Shown here one piece after another: positions 1-8,728 of a stretch of DNA of 64,000 nt. Source of the stretch: Arthrobacter sp. UM1 (GTDB lineage Bacteria > Actinomycetota > Actinomycetes > Actinomycetales > Micrococcaceae); NCBI RefSeq assembly GCF_020483305.1, contig NZ_JACWAB010000003.1, forward strand, positions 240,737-304,736, in the 5' to 3' direction. The notes beneath the pieces were generated by a model. It had not been told where the DNA came from, did no database searches, and saw only the letters and a program-made list of their open reading frames with translations. The translations under genes were made by a program, and so were the position numbers. Position 1 is the stretch's first letter; the number at the start of each line of letters is the position of its first letter.

Positions 1-1
1 C

Positions 2-76
2 GGATGGCAGGCCCCTCTCTCCGTGCACGCCCGCTCCGCCGCCCAGGCCGTCCGCATGGGCTCGCGAAAACCCTGA
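2..76 (+). CDS. possible 3' end of an unidentified gene
   Basis: Reading from base 2, an open frame with mostly G/C third positions ends in TGA at 74-76 and would encode a C-terminus ending in VRMGSRKP. The 24 codons are too few to identify a family, and the other frames of this stretch are also open. It is listed because the codon pattern fits the genome and because the window begins mid-gene if it is real. It would converge on the glutamine amidotransferase. Low confidence. Confidence 0.3.
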   Translation, partial: GWQAPLSVHARSAAQAVRMGSRKP

Positions 77-117
77 CGGGGCACCCGGGCGTTCAGGCTG
101 AGCAGAAAACGCAGGCA

Positions 118-170
118 CTCAGGAGGCGCACTTCCCTCAGGAGGCACAGTCCCCTCAGGAGGAGCGGCCG
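118..170. repeat. three 18-bp direct repeats starting CTCAGGAGG
   Basis: Three consecutive units begin at 118, 136 and 154, each starting CTCAGGAGG and then diverging. They lie between the possible partial gene and the 3' end of the glutamine amidotransferase. No coding frame explains them. Confidence 0.5.
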
Positions 171-187
171 CCGGAGGCAGACCTGTC

Positions 188-1033
188 CTACTGGGGCGTG
201 TCGCCGGATCCCGGCTCGGTCAACTCAAGCCGCCGCCTGGGCTCGCCGCTGACGGCCACAGTCTTGGTGACGGCGAGCTGAGGGTCCACATGAAGCAGCG
301 TGCCCGTGTCGATGAGGCGCCAGCCCGGGTCGTTGTCGAGCCGTTCACTGGCCACCACGACGCTCGGCTTGGACGAGAGCTCCTCGGAGCGCACACGGGA
401 GCCCTCTGACGTGCCGGGAGCCACCGTCCCGCTACCCTGCGCAGCCGTCCGCTCCAGGACCCACAGCTCGTGCGTCTCCGGGTAGCGCAGCGCCCAGAGC
501 TCATCGGGCGTGGTGAGGATGAGGTTCACCGCGAACACGGGAACGTTCTCGGCAAGCCACCGGACCGCTCGGGTCATGGCCTCTCCCACTCCTGCCCCGG
601 CGCGGATCTCGCGGGTCACGAGCGCGAAGATCCGCTCCGAGTCGGTCTGGCCCTTGACGAGGGACATGGCGTCGCCGAGCTCGCGCTCAAGCCGATCCGT
701 CTCCCCCACGGCGCCGTTGTGCGCGCAGAGGCGTCCGTCCATCTCGAAGGGATGGGTGTTCTCCACCGTGTGCGCCGTCCCCGTGGAATACCGCACGTGG
801 GCGAGGAAGGTGGAGCTCTCGCGAGACGCTGCCTCCCGGGCGAAGGCCGCGTCCTCGAACGCGGCCAGCGGCTGCTTCTCCACCCGGGGCGTCCCGTCCT
901 CGCGGAACGTCCCCAGCCCGGTCCCGTCCGGGTTGCGGCGGGACTGGCTCTCAAGGCTGTCACTCGCATCCAACAGCCAGAACTCGGCCTTGACCCTCTC
1001 CCGGCCCGACGTCATGCCGAACAGTCTGCACAC
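188..1033 (-). CDS. class II glutamine amidotransferase domain protein
   Basis: A 281-residue stand-alone Ntn-type glutaminase (GATase class II). The GTG start at 1033 is followed directly by Cys (VCRLFGM), which becomes the catalytic N-terminal nucleophile once the initiator Met is removed, as family mechanism requires. A GGAGGA ribosome binding site sits about 8 nt upstream, so longer readings from 1237 are wrong. Other glutaminase motifs follow: HVRYSTGT near residue 80 and the LCAHNGAVGE oxyanion region near 100. No synthetase partner domain is present, so the ammonia acceptor is unknown. Similar stand-alone proteins (YafJ-like) are common in actinobacteria. It converges on whatever lies left of 188 and is divergent from the next gene. 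Confidence 0.85.
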   Translation of the reverse strand: MCRLFGMTSGRERVKAEFWLLDASDSLESQSRRNPDGTGLGTFREDGTPRVEKQPLAAFEDAAFAREAASRESSTFLAHVRYSTGTAHTVENTHPFEMDGRLCAHNGAVGETDRLERELGDAMSLVKGQTDSERIFALVTREIRAGAGVGEAMTRAVRWLAENVPVFAVNLILTTPDELWALRYPETHELWVLERTAAQGSGTVAPGTSEGSRVRSEELSSKPSVVVASERLDNDPGWRLIDTGTLLHVDPQLAVTKTVAVSGEPRRRLELTEPGSGDTPQ

Positions 1034-1194
1034 GGCGGCTCCTCCGATCTCGTCGACGCCTGTCTCCCCGGCGGCTCTCCACCGCCTTCTCCCACAGTGA
1101 AGCACCCGGTCCCCTCTCACGGGAGCCGCCGCGGCAGGTTCCGGAGAGTTCACACGCAGGTCACAGGAGGGCCCTCCGGCCTTGTGCGCCGCGG

Positions 1195-1200
1195 GTAGGA
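1195..1200 (+). promoter_or_regulatory. -10 box of a probable leaderless promoter
   Basis: TAGGAT lies 8 nt before the GTG at 1209, so transcription would begin at or next to the start codon. No clear -35 box is visible. Confidence 0.45.
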
Positions 1201-1208
1201 TCGGACAC

Positions 1209-1634
1209 GTGCCTGAGTTGTTTGCGGAGAAGTTCAAGTCACTCGTCCCGAAGCACCTCGACGACCGGTGGACGCCGGCCGAGGGCTACACCCCCGAAGA
1301 GCTGGACCGGCTCCTCGACGAGGCCGGCGTGTCCGTCCCCTTCGCCCTGAGGGAGTTCTATCTGACCCTCGGCCGCTGCGAAGAGCTCATGGAGGCCTGC
1401 CACTACGTGTGGGACCCGGACGAGCTGGACGTGGACGACGAGGGCTTCCTCATGTTCCTCGAGGACGAAGAGGAGAAGTTCACCTGGGGCGTGCGCGCGC
1501 AGGACGCCGCCCTGCCGGATCCGATCGTCCACCGCCGCAACAACGCCCGCGGGCAGTGGGTCTCCGAGGACGGGACGGTCTCCGAGTTCATGCTGGACAT
1601 GCTCGACTGGGCCTTCGAGGACGAGGAAGGCTGA
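1209..1634 (+). CDS. SMI1/KNR4-like small acidic protein
   Basis: A 141-residue acidic protein with a tryptophan- and aspartate-rich C-terminus (LDWAFEDEEG). The segment with LREFYLTLGR and the later LMFLEDEEEKFTWGV resembles SMI1/KNR4 (SUKH) proteins, many of which are immunity proteins against toxins. That assignment rests on general pattern, not a decisive motif. The GTG at 1209 is preferred because a TAGGAT box stands 8 nt upstream. An alternative TTG at 1182 has AGGAGG upstream and would add nine residues. The stop codon overlaps the ATG of the HIT gene in a TGATG junction, so the two are probably translationally coupled. No toxin gene is visible nearby. Confidence 0.6.
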   Translation: MPELFAEKFKSLVPKHLDDRWTPAEGYTPEELDRLLDEAGVSVPFALREFYLTLGRCEELMEACHYVWDPDELDVDDEGFLMFLEDEEEKFTWGVRAQDAALPDPIVHRRNNARGQWVSEDGTVSEFMLDMLDWAFEDEEG

Positions 1635-2173
1635 TGAGCCCCCGGGAGCAGGGACAGCCGCCTCGCCGCGCCGTGGCCGAGCGCCCCGGACTCTTCCGCT
1701 CCCATGCGCCCGACGGCTACAGCTGCCCCTTCTGCGGGCTGCGGGACGGGGACACGAGCGGCCCCCGGAACCTCTGCGAGCCGGGCGACCTCGTCCACCG
1801 GGATGCCGACGTGCTCGTGTTCATCGCCTCGCACGGCTTCGAGCCGCACCCCGGGCACCCGATGGTGGTGCCGGCGGAGCACGTCGAGTCCCTCTACACG
1901 ATGACGGACGCCCACCTCCGCGCCGTCTCCGCGATGGAGCGGGACGTGGCCATCGCGTGCAAGATCGCCTGGGAGTGCGACGGCGTGACGATCCGCCAGA
2001 ACAACGAGCCCCACGGCTCACAGCACGTCTGGCACTACCACGACCACGTCATCCCCCGGTGGGACGGGGACGGGTTCGGGCGCGGACTCATGAACCGGCC
2101 GATCGTGGACCCGGACCGCCGGGCGATGCTGGCGCGAGAGCTCGCCGACGCGCTGAGGCTCGTCCGAGGCTGA
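1634..2173 (+). CDS. HIT family nucleotide hydrolase/transferase
   Basis: A 179-residue histidine-triad protein. The triad is seen near residue 136 as HYHDHVIPR, matching the HxHxH pattern whose middle His is the catalytic nucleophile on nucleoside phosphoramidates or dinucleotides. A CPFC pair near residue 31 is the N-terminal zinc-binding half often found in this family. Its substrate cannot be read from sequence. The ATG overlaps the previous stop (TGATG), so it is co-translated with the SMI1/KNR4-like gene. It converges on the polyprenyl diphosphate synthase 11 bp downstream. Confidence 0.85.
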   Translation: MSPREQGQPPRRAVAERPGLFRSHAPDGYSCPFCGLRDGDTSGPRNLCEPGDLVHRDADVLVFIASHGFEPHPGHPMVVPAEHVESLYTMTDAHLRAVSAMERDVAIACKIAWECDGVTIRQNNEPHGSQHVWHYHDHVIPRWDGDGFGRGLMNRPIVDPDRRAMLARELADALRLVRG

Positions 2174-2184
2174 GCCAGCGGCTG

Positions 2185-3207
2185 TCAGACCTCGCGGTCC
2201 ACCACGGCGAGCGCGAAGCTGCGCAGCGCCTCCTTGACGGTCCCGTCCGGCAGCGGCTCCAGCGTGGCGATGGCGTCCTCCGCCCACTGCCGCGCGATAG
2301 CCCACGACTCCTCCGCCACCGGGTGCGCGGCCAGGGCGGACACGGCCTCGGCGAGCGCCTCGTCCGAGGACAGGTCCCCGTCGATGAGCTCGAGCAGGCG
2401 GCGGGATGACTCGTCCTGCTTCTCCCGCAGCAACAGGACGGGCAGCGTGGGCACGCCCTCGCGCAGGTCCGTTCCGGGACGCTTTCCGGCCTTCTCCTTG
2501 GCGCCGGTGACGTCGATGACGTCGTCGGCCAGCTGGAAGGCAACGCCCACCTTCTCGCCGTACGCGACCATGGTTTCCACGTACTCGCGGGGCGCGCCAG
2601 ACAGCATCGCGCCGAAGTGCCCGGCCGCGGCGACGAGGGACCCGGTCTTGTCCCGCAGGACGGAGAGGTAGTGCTCCCGGGGGTTCTCCCCCTCGGCGGG
2701 CCCCTGCGTCTCGTGGAGCTGGCCGAGGCAGAGCCGCTCGAACGTGTCGGCCTGGACGGCCAGAGCCTCTCCCCCGAGCCCGGAGACGAGGCGGGACGCG
2801 CGGGCGAAGATGAGGTCGCCGGTCAGGATGGCCACCGAGTTGCCCCACAGCTCGTGGGCCGTGGGGGCGCCGCGGCGCAGCGGGGCGGAGTCCATGACGT
2901 CGTCGTGATAGAGCGTGGCCAGGTGGGTGAGCTCGACGACGACGGCCGCCGTCACCACCTCCCGCCGGCTCGGGTCCCCGAGATGGCTGGCGAGCACGGC
3001 GAGCAGCGGGCGGATCCGCTTGCCGCCGGCCTCGACGAGGTGGCGCGCCGTGCGGTCCGCGAACGGATCGGTGCTCGCGACCGACTCGCGCAGCAGCTCC
3101 TCGATCTGCTCGAGGCTCTCCGACACCGCCGGCCCCACCTCAGGATCCTCCGAGATCAGCGCGAACCCGGCCGGCAGGGCGATGCCGGTCTTCGTCGTAT
3201 CAGTCAC
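2185..3207 (-). CDS. polyprenyl diphosphate synthase
   Basis: A 340-residue trans-isoprenyl diphosphate synthase that would chain-elongate isopentenyl diphosphate to make the menaquinone side chain. The first aspartate-rich motif is HDDVMDSAPLRRG (Asp102, 103, 106) and the second is LADDVIDVTG near 225. The absence of bulky aromatic residues just before the first motif fits a long-chain product. Synteny with the adjacent MenJ-type reductase mirrors the mycobacterial grcC1-menJ arrangement. The start is taken as GTG 3207, which overlaps the end of a short upstream reading frame; GTG 3216 is an alternative. Promoter and leader ORF lie inside or just past the end of menJ. Confidence 0.88.
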   Translation of the reverse strand: MTDTTKTGIALPAGFALISEDPEVGPAVSESLEQIEELLRESVASTDPFADRTARHLVEAGGKRIRPLLAVLASHLGDPSRREVVTAAVVVELTHLATLYHDDVMDSAPLRRGAPTAHELWGNSVAILTGDLIFARASRLVSGLGGEALAVQADTFERLCLGQLHETQGPAEGENPREHYLSVLRDKTGSLVAAAGHFGAMLSGAPREYVETMVAYGEKVGVAFQLADDVIDVTGAKEKAGKRPGTDLREGVPTLPVLLLREKQDESSRRLLELIDGDLSSDEALAEAVSALAAHPVAEESWAIARQWAEDAIATLEPLPDGTVKEALRSFALAVVDREV

Positions 3208-3274
3208 AGGCTTCACTCTTGCTTTCGCGTTGGTCTGACGGCTTCGAGGTGCGCGTCCACGGGGCCGCGGGCAT
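3200..3274 (-). CDS. putative 24-codon leader ORF overlapping the prenyl synthase start
   Basis: An ATG at 3274 stands 7 nt after a TACTAT box and opens a 24-codon frame ending TGA at 3202-3200, five bases past the GTG (3207) of the polyprenyl diphosphate synthase in another frame. The gene itself has no convincing ribosome binding site. The arrangement suggests a leaderless mRNA whose first short ORF delivers ribosomes to the real start by termination-reinitiation. Sequence geometry only; no homology can be claimed. Confidence 0.3.
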   Translation of the reverse strand: MPAAPWTRTSKPSDQRESKSEACD

Positions 3275-3277
3275 GTC

Positions 3278-4564
3278 TTACATAGTAGAGGCGCGAGGCG
3301 TGAATCGCTCAATGAGGCGGATCGCGCGGTCCTCGAGCCCGGTGGCGTCCTTCGTGGTCAGGTTGGCCATGAGGCGCACCACGAAGCGCATGAGCTGGGG
3401 CACCGGCATGCCCGTGGCGAGCGCGGCGCGCATGACCCGCGGCGAGCCGATGAGCTGTGCGAATACGGAGCCGAGCGTGAAGTGCGAGCCCCACTGCCAG
3501 CGCAGGTACTCCGCGTACTGGCCGAGCTGGGCGTCCGCGGCCTCGAGGGCGGCGTGCCCCGTCTTGCCCGCCGCGGCCTCGGAGGCCCGGAGGACGAAGT
3601 CGGCGGCGTAGCGCGCGGACTCCATCGCATAGGAGATCCCCTCGCCGTTGAACGGGGACACCATTCCGCCGGCGTCCCCGAGCAGCATGAGGCCCGGCGA
3701 GACGTGCGGCGTCCGGTTGAAGCCCATCGGCAGGGCGGCGCCCCGGACCGGGCCCACGCGGTGCTCCTCGTCCAGCGTCCACTCGGCGGGCATCGCCTCG
3801 GTCCACTCGCGCAGGACCTGCCGGTAGTCCAGCTTCCCGAACTGCCGCGAAGAGTTGAGGATGCCGAGCCCGACGTTCACGGTCCCGTCTCCCACGCCGA
3901 AGATCCAGCCGTAGCCCGGCAGCGGGTTGCCCTGCCGGTCGGGGAGCTCGAGCCAGCCCTCCATCCACTCGTCGTCCGTGCGGGGCGAGGTGTAGTAGGC
4001 GCGGTAGGCGACGCCGAGCGGGCGGTCGTCCCGCTTCTCGAGCCCCGCGGCGAGCGCGGTGCGCGTCGAGTTCCCGTCCGCGGCGAGGACGACGTCGGCC
4101 TCGAACTCCCGGGTCTCCCCGGTGCGGCGGCCGGACTCGTCCAGGACGGAGGCCGCGAGGCCGGTGACCCGGCCGGAGGCGTCCCGCAGGAGCTCGGACA
4201 CCGAGTGGCCCTCGAGGATGCGTGCGCCGGCGGCGCGGGCGTGCTCGGCGAGCTGCTCGTCGAACCCGAGGCGCGTGCGCACGAGCCCGTAGTCCGGGAA
4301 GTCCGGCGAGGACCACGGCAGCTCGAGCTCCCGGCCCGCGGCGATGAGCTTGAGGCCCTTGGTCCGCCGGTACCCCTGCTCCGGGCCGTGCGGCAGGCCG
4401 AGGAGCTGCATCTCCCGGACGGCGCGCGGCGTCAGCCCGTCTCCGCAGACCTTCTCCCGCGGGAAGCGGGTCTTCTCGAGGACGGTCACCTCGGCGCCGC
4501 GGCTCGCGAGGTGCCAGGCGGCCGTGGACCCGGCGGGACCTGCTCCTGCGATGAGGACGCGCAT
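3278..4564 (-). CDS. menJ: FAD-dependent geranylgeranyl/menaquinone reductase (MenJ-like)
   Basis: A 428-residue flavoprotein of the geranylgeranyl reductase family. The Rossmann motif GAGPAGSTAAWHLASRG is at residues 7-23. The second FAD motif GLMLLGDAGGMVSPFNGEGI lies near 290-310, and the family signature PREKVCGDGLTP begins near 39. In mycobacteria the homologue MenJ saturates one isoprene of the menaquinone tail, and the neighbouring methyltransferase and prenyl synthase support the same role here. The ATG at 4564 overlaps the stop of menG by one base, indicating a menG-menJ operon. The substrate chain length is inferred from context. Confidence 0.82.
   Translation of the reverse strand: MRVLIAGAGPAGSTAAWHLASRGAEVTVLEKTRFPREKVCGDGLTPRAVREMQLLGLPHGPEQGYRRTKGLKLIAAGRELELPWSSPDFPDYGLVRTRLGFDEQLAEHARAAGARILEGHSVSELLRDASGRVTGLAASVLDESGRRTGETREFEADVVLAADGNSTRTALAAGLEKRDDRPLGVAYRAYYTSPRTDDEWMEGWLELPDRQGNPLPGYGWIFGVGDGTVNVGLGILNSSRQFGKLDYRQVLREWTEAMPAEWTLDEEHRVGPVRGAALPMGFNRTPHVSPGLMLLGDAGGMVSPFNGEGISYAMESARYAADFVLRASEAAAGKTGHAALEAADAQLGQYAEYLRWQWGSHFTLGSVFAQLIGSPRVMRAALATGMPVPQLMRFVVRLMANLTTKDATGLEDRAIRLIERFTPRASTM
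3282..3287 (-). promoter_or_regulatory. -10 box for prenyl synthase transcript
   Basis: TACTAT on the minus strand, inside the last codons and stop region of menJ, gives the downstream prenyl synthase a likely promoter of its own. The -35 region is weak. Confidence 0.4.
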
Positions 4565-5469
4565 CAGTAGGCGGCCCGTGCGGCGCGGCGGCGCAGGCGC
4601 TCCTCGCCGGTGGGCTCCGTGGTGCCGGGTGCGAGGCCCTCGGGCCCCAGGCCCGCGGCCCCGGAGGAGGCGGTCCCGGAGGAGGCGGCGCGCGCCGCGC
4701 CGCCCGGCGTCGTGCCGGAAGCGCCGTTCGGCCCGCCCGGCTTGACCGCGCGGTGGAGGGCCACGATGCCCCCGGAGAGGTTGCGGTACTCGACTCCCTC
4801 GAAGCCGGCCTGCGCGATGACGCGGGACAGCTCCTCCTGGCCCGGCCACACGCGAATGGACTCCGCGAGGTAGACGTAGGCGTCCGGGTTCGGCGTGATG
4901 GTCCGCGCCACGGACGGGAGGGCCCGCATGAGGTACTCGAGGTACACGGTGCGGAAGAGGGGGTTGACGGGCCGGGAGAACTCGGCGACGACGAGCCGTC
5001 CGCCCGGCTTGAGCACGCGCAGCATCTCCCGCAGAGCGCGGGACGTGTCCTGCACGTTGCGCAGGCCGTAGGAGATGGTCACGACGTCGAACGAGCCGTC
5101 CTCGAACGGCAGGTCCATGGCGTCCGCGTAGACGAACTCGATGTCCGGGCGGCGCTCGCGGCCCACCTGGAGCATGCCCTCGGAGATGTCCCCGGCCACG
5201 ACGTCCACCCCGGCGTCCGCGTAGGGCTCGCTGGAGGTGCCCGTGCCGGCGGCGAGGTCCAGGACCCGCTCCCCCGGCCGTGCGCCGACGGCGGCCACGG
5301 TGGCCTTCCGCCAGCCGCGCGTCTGCCCGAGCGCGAGGATGTCGTTGAGGAGGTCGTACCTGGGGGCCACCTTGTCGAACATCTCGGCGACGTCCGAGGG
5401 CTCCTTGTCCAGGCCCGCGGAGGTGGCCGTCTTGACGTTGCGGGGTGCTGAGTCCGTGCGGTTGGTCAT
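4564..5469 (-). CDS. menG: demethylmenaquinone methyltransferase
   Basis: A 301-residue UbiE/MenG-family SAM-dependent methyltransferase that would methylate demethylmenaquinone in the last common step of menaquinone synthesis. The family hallmark [16 protein letters not shown] is near the N-terminus, followed by the SAM-binding [16 protein letters not shown], an acidic residue in [11 protein letters not shown], and the [17 protein letters not shown] segment typical of UbiE. ATG 5469 was chosen because homology begins shortly after it and GGCGGGG lies just upstream. The last 55 or so residues are an unusual Gly/Ala/Pro-rich tail (from PGGPNGASG onward) ending in a basic cluster. Divergent from menF across 55 bp. 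Confidence 0.9.
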   Translation of the reverse strand: MTNRTDSAPRNVKTATSAGLDKEPSDVAEMFDKVAPRYDLLNDILALGQTRGWRKATVAAVGARPGERVLDLAAGTGTSSEPYADAGVDVVAGDISEGMLQVGRERRPDIEFVYADAMDLPFEDGSFDVVTISYGLRNVQDTSRALREMLRVLKPGGRLVVAEFSRPVNPLFRTVYLEYLMRALPSVARTITPNPDAYVYLAESIRVWPGQEELSRVIAQAGFEGVEYRNLSGGIVALHRAVKPGGPNGASGTTPGGAARAASSGTASSGAAGLGPEGLAPGTTEPTGEERLRRRAARAAY

Positions 5470-5508
5470 CACCCCGCCATTGTTCCATCTCCGGGCCCCG
5501 GCGGGCGA

Positions 5509-5514
5509 TAAGCT
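5509..5514 (+). promoter_or_regulatory. candidate -10 box of menF
   Basis: TAAGCT 10 nt before the menF ATG, in the 55-bp divergent menG/menF gap. The very short leader suggests leaderless or near-leaderless expression. Confidence 0.3.
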
Positions 5515-5524
5515 GGCAGTCATC

Positions 5525-6985
5525 ATGACCGCTTCCCCGACCCCTCCATGCCCGCGCCCGAGCACGGCCCAGCCGAGCAGGGATCACCAGAGCACGGAAC
5601 AGCCGAGCACGGACCAGCCGAGCACGGACCGGGCGCCGCAGCTCCGCGAGGCCCATTTCCGCCTCGACCGCGAGCACGCGGAGCTCCTCGGGATCGGCGC
5701 CGGCACGCTCGGCCCGCTGGCGGCCCGCGCCGACGCACTGGCCTGGATCCGCCACGGCCGGGGCTTCGTGGGCTTCGGGGAGACGGCGCGCTTCACGGCC
5801 TCGGGCGCGGAGCGCTTCCAGGAGCTCTCCCGGCGCTTCTCGGCCGCCGCCTGCACCCGCACCGCTCCCCTGCCCGCGCCCCTGCCCGGCGTGGGCCTCA
5901 TGGCCTTCGCCAAGTTCGCGTACTCCAAGCGCTCCGCCGTGCCGAGCGAGCTGATCGTCCCCCGCGTCGTCGTCGCCCACCCCGAGGAGGACTTCGCGCG
6001 GTCCGCGGCGGAGGGCACCGGCCCGTGGATCACGGTCATCTCGGACGACGGCGCCGAGGAGCTCACGCTCGAGCTGGCCCTCTCGGAGGCGCAGCGCCTC
6101 AGCTCGCGGCAGGAGGAGGACCGCGAGCGCTCGCCGCGGGACGCCGTGCGGCCCGGGGCCCTCACGGAGCGGGAGTGGACTCAGGCCGTGGCGCGCGCGG
6201 TCGAGGTGATCGGCCAGCGCGAGGTGACCAAGGTGGTCATGGCCCGGGACGTGGTGGTGGAGACCGAGCACCCCGTCTCCCGCTCGGAGCTCGCCCGCCG
6301 CCTCGCACGGGCCTACGACTCCTGCTGGACGTACTCGGTGGACGGCCTCATCGGCGCGACGCCGGAGATGCTCATCCGCCTTCTCGACGGGCAGGCGCAG
6401 GCGCGCGTGCTCGCGGGGACGATCGACCGCGGCGAGAACGCCGAGTGGAGCATCGACGACGCGCGCACCGAGCTCCTCGGCTCGGACAAGCAGGTCCACG
6501 AGCACCGGCTGGCGATCGACTCGCTCGTCGCGGAGCTCGCGCCCTTCGCGCCGGAGCTCGTCCACGACTCCGAGCCGTTCGTGCTCGAGCTGCCGAACGT
6601 CTGGCACCTCGCCTCGGACGTGTCCGTGCGCGTGCACGGGGCCCAGGGCACGCCGGGGATCCTCGACCTCGTGGAGAGCGTGCACCCGACGGCGGCCGTG
6701 TGCGGCACGCCGCGGAAAGTGGCCGAGCTGCTCATCCCGGAGCTCGAGCGGATGGAGCGCGGGCACTACGCCGGCCCCGTCGGCTGGGCGGACGCCGCGG
6801 GCAACGGCGAGTTCGGCATCGCGCTGCGCGGAACGTGGCTGACCTCGGAGCGCACGGCGCGGGTGTTCGGCGGCTGCGGCGTCGTCGAGGGATCCGTGCC
6901 CGAGTCGGAGCTCCTCGAGTCCTGGGCCAAGATGCGCCCGGTCCTCGACGCCTTCGGCCTCGCGCGGCCTGCCGACGCGATCTGA
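5525..6985 (+). CDS. menF: isochorismate synthase
   Basis: A 486-residue chorismate-utilising enzyme (ADC synthase/isochorismate synthase fold) for the first committed step of menaquinone synthesis, or of a salicylate/catechol pathway in other settings. Diagnostic segments are [37 protein letters not shown] and [11 protein letters not shown] in the C-terminal half. Divergent menG and nearby menD and menC favour MenF over EntC. Residues about 12-36 are a low-complexity stretch from 15-bp DNA repeats (variants of [13 protein letters not shown]). Start ATG 5525 has a candidate -10 10 nt upstream and no ribosome binding site. Confidence 0.88.
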   Translation: MTASPTPPCPRPSTAQPSRDHQSTEQPSTDQPSTDRAPQLREAHFRLDREHAELLGIGAGTLGPLAARADALAWIRHGRGFVGFGETARFTASGAERFQELSRRFSAAACTRTAPLPAPLPGVGLMAFAKFAYSKRSAVPSELIVPRVVVAHPEEDFARSAAEGTGPWITVISDDGAEELTLELALSEAQRLSSRQEEDRERSPRDAVRPGALTEREWTQAVARAVEVIGQREVTKVVMARDVVVETEHPVSRSELARRLARAYDSCWTYSVDGLIGATPEMLIRLLDGQAQARVLAGTIDRGENAEWSIDDARTELLGSDKQVHEHRLAIDSLVAELAPFAPELVHDSEPFVLELPNVWHLASDVSVRVHGAQGTPGILDLVESVHPTAAVCGTPRKVAELLIPELERMERGHYAGPVGWADAAGNGEFGIALRGTWLTSERTARVFGGCGVVEGSVPESELLESWAKMRPVLDAFGLARPADAI

Positions 6986-7066
6986 GCCACACGCGGTATC
7001 CTTGACCGAAGCCCGCCGCTCCCGGTGTGGCCGTCCCCGACCGCCTCACCAGGCCGGAAGCCACGC

Positions 7067-7852
7067 ATGACCCACAGACGCCGCCTCACCGCCGCTGCCG
7101 CCCTCGCCGCCGCGCTCGCGCTGACGGGCTGTCAGTCCACGAACGTCCAGCCGACGCCGGACAACCCCTACGCGCTCCGCGAGAAGGGCCACCTCACGGT
7201 CTGCGCGGACATGCCCTACGCCCCGTTCGAGTTCCAGGACGAGCAGCGGCACATCGTCGGGTTCGACATGGACCTCGCGGACGCCATCGCGGAGAGCATG
7301 GGCGTCACGAAGGACGTCATCGTCACCCCGTTCGAGCAGATCCAGTCCGCCTCCGCGCTCAACGCCGCGGACTGCGACGTGGCGATCTCCTCCATCACGA
7401 TGACGGACGCGCGCAAGACGAAGATGGACTTCTCGAAGCCGTACTACGACGACAACCTCGGCCTCATGGTCGCCTCGAAGAGCGGCATCAAGGACCTCGC
7501 CTCGGCGAAGGGACGCCGCATCGGCGTGGTGGCCGGCACCACGGGCGCGGACTTCGCCAAGGAGAAGAAGGTCAACGCCACGATCTTCAAGGACACGGGA
7601 ACGCTCATCCAGGGGCTCAAGTCCGGCCAGGTCGAGGCCGCGATCGGCAACAAGTCCGTTCTCGGCTACACGCGCGGCGGGGACAGCCGCTTCACGTTCG
7701 TCGAGGAGTACGACACGGGCGAGCAGCTCGGAGTCGCCGTCAAGAAGGGCAACTCCCGCATGCAGAAGAAGGTGAACGAGGCCCTCCAGGAGTACGTCCG
7801 CTCGGGACGCATGGAGCAGGCCAAGAAGAAGTGGTTCGCCGCCGCCGAATGA
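7067..7852 (+). CDS. amino-acid ABC transporter substrate-binding lipoprotein
   Basis: A 261-residue extracytoplasmic solute-binding protein of family 3. An N-terminal signal with lipobox LALTGC (Cys about residue 21) predicts lipid anchoring to the membrane. The family signature GFDMDLADAIAESMGV follows the LTVCADMPYAPFEF opening strand. The order binding protein, permease, ATPase on one strand defines a complete polar amino acid importer. Its specificity (glutamine, glutamate, arginine or cystine) is not decidable from motifs. A TATCCT box near 6997 could start transcription. ATG 7067 sits just before the hydrophobic segment. Confidence 0.9.
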   Translation: MTHRRRLTAAAALAAALALTGCQSTNVQPTPDNPYALREKGHLTVCADMPYAPFEFQDEQRHIVGFDMDLADAIAESMGVTKDVIVTPFEQIQSASALNAADCDVAISSITMTDARKTKMDFSKPYYDDNLGLMVASKSGIKDLASAKGRRIGVVAGTTGADFAKEKKVNATIFKDTGTLIQGLKSGQVEAAIGNKSVLGYTRGGDSRFTFVEEYDTGEQLGVAVKKGNSRMQKKVNEALQEYVRSGRMEQAKKKWFAAAE

Positions 7853-7927
7853 CCCGGGAGCCCGGCCGGGACTCCCGCCGAGACCGCACCGACCTGATCC
7901 GACCGACCTGATCTGAAGGGACACCCC

Positions 7928-8719
7928 ATGGCACTGTCCGCCCGCACACGGGCCCGATACTGGCGCTGGGCGCAGTACGCCCTGCTCGCCGTCATCGTGC
8001 TCGTCGTCGTCTTCGCGACGGACTGGAAGCAGATCGGAGCCTCGTTCTTCAACTTCCGGGCCGCGAAGACGCTCTTCCCCGACATCATCACGACGGCGCT
8101 CGTCAACACGATCCTCTACACGGTCTGCGCTTTCGTGGCCGGCTCCCTCCTCGGCCTGCTCCTCGCGCTCATGAAGATGAGCAGCGTGGCGGTGTGGCGG
8201 TGGATCGCCACGGTCTACATCGAGTTCTTCCGCGGCGTGCCCGCGCTGCTCGTGTTCGCCGCCGTCGGCATCGGCGTGCCGCTCGCGTTCCAGGTGCGGT
8301 TCGAGCTCGTGGCCTCCGTGACCATCGCGCTCGGCATGGTCTCCGCGGCCTACGTGGCGGAGACGCTGCGCGCCGGGCTCCAGGCGGTGCCGCCGGGGCA
8401 GATGGAGGCCGCCCGCTCGCTCGGCATGCCGGCGTGGCGCGCCATGGTGTCCATCATCATCCCGCAGGCCTTCCGGATCGTCCTCCCGCCGCTGACCAAC
8501 GAGTTCGTCATCCTGACGAAGGACACCTCGCTCGTCTACATCATCGGCATGAGCGCCAGCCAGTTCGAGCTGACCAAGATGGGCCAGGACGGCCTCCAGC
8601 AGCCGAACATGGGCCTCACGTCCCTCGTCATCGCGGGCGCCCTCTACCTCGTCATCACGATCCCGCTCGGCTTCCTGGTCCGCCGCCTCGAGGCCCAGGC
8701 CGCCAAGACCAAGCGATAG
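7928..8719 (+). CDS. amino-acid ABC transporter permease
   Basis: A 263-residue inner-membrane permease of the HisM/GlnP type. A TM helix near residues 12-32 is followed by the family's three-plus helices. The EAA loop that docks the ATPase is PPGQMEAARSLGMPAWRAMVSIIIPQAFRIVLPP, residues about 155-190. GAAGGG lies 9 nt before the ATG. Only one permease is present, so it probably acts as a homodimer. Part of the three-gene importer 7067-9502. Confidence 0.92.
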   Translation: MALSARTRARYWRWAQYALLAVIVLVVVFATDWKQIGASFFNFRAAKTLFPDIITTALVNTILYTVCAFVAGSLLGLLLALMKMSSVAVWRWIATVYIEFFRGVPALLVFAAVGIGVPLAFQVRFELVASVTIALGMVSAAYVAETLRAGLQAVPPGQMEAARSLGMPAWRAMVSIIIPQAFRIVLPPLTNEFVILTKDTSLVYIIGMSASQFELTKMGQDGLQQPNMGLTSLVIAGALYLVITIPLGFLVRRLEAQAAKTKR

Positions 8720-8728
8720 GAGACAGCG

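Noticed and set aside
3278..6766. 1162-codon minus-strand frame upstream of and including menJ
   Set aside because: Only the last 428 codons show a conserved protein (menJ). The upstream part is antisense to menF and out of frame in menG.
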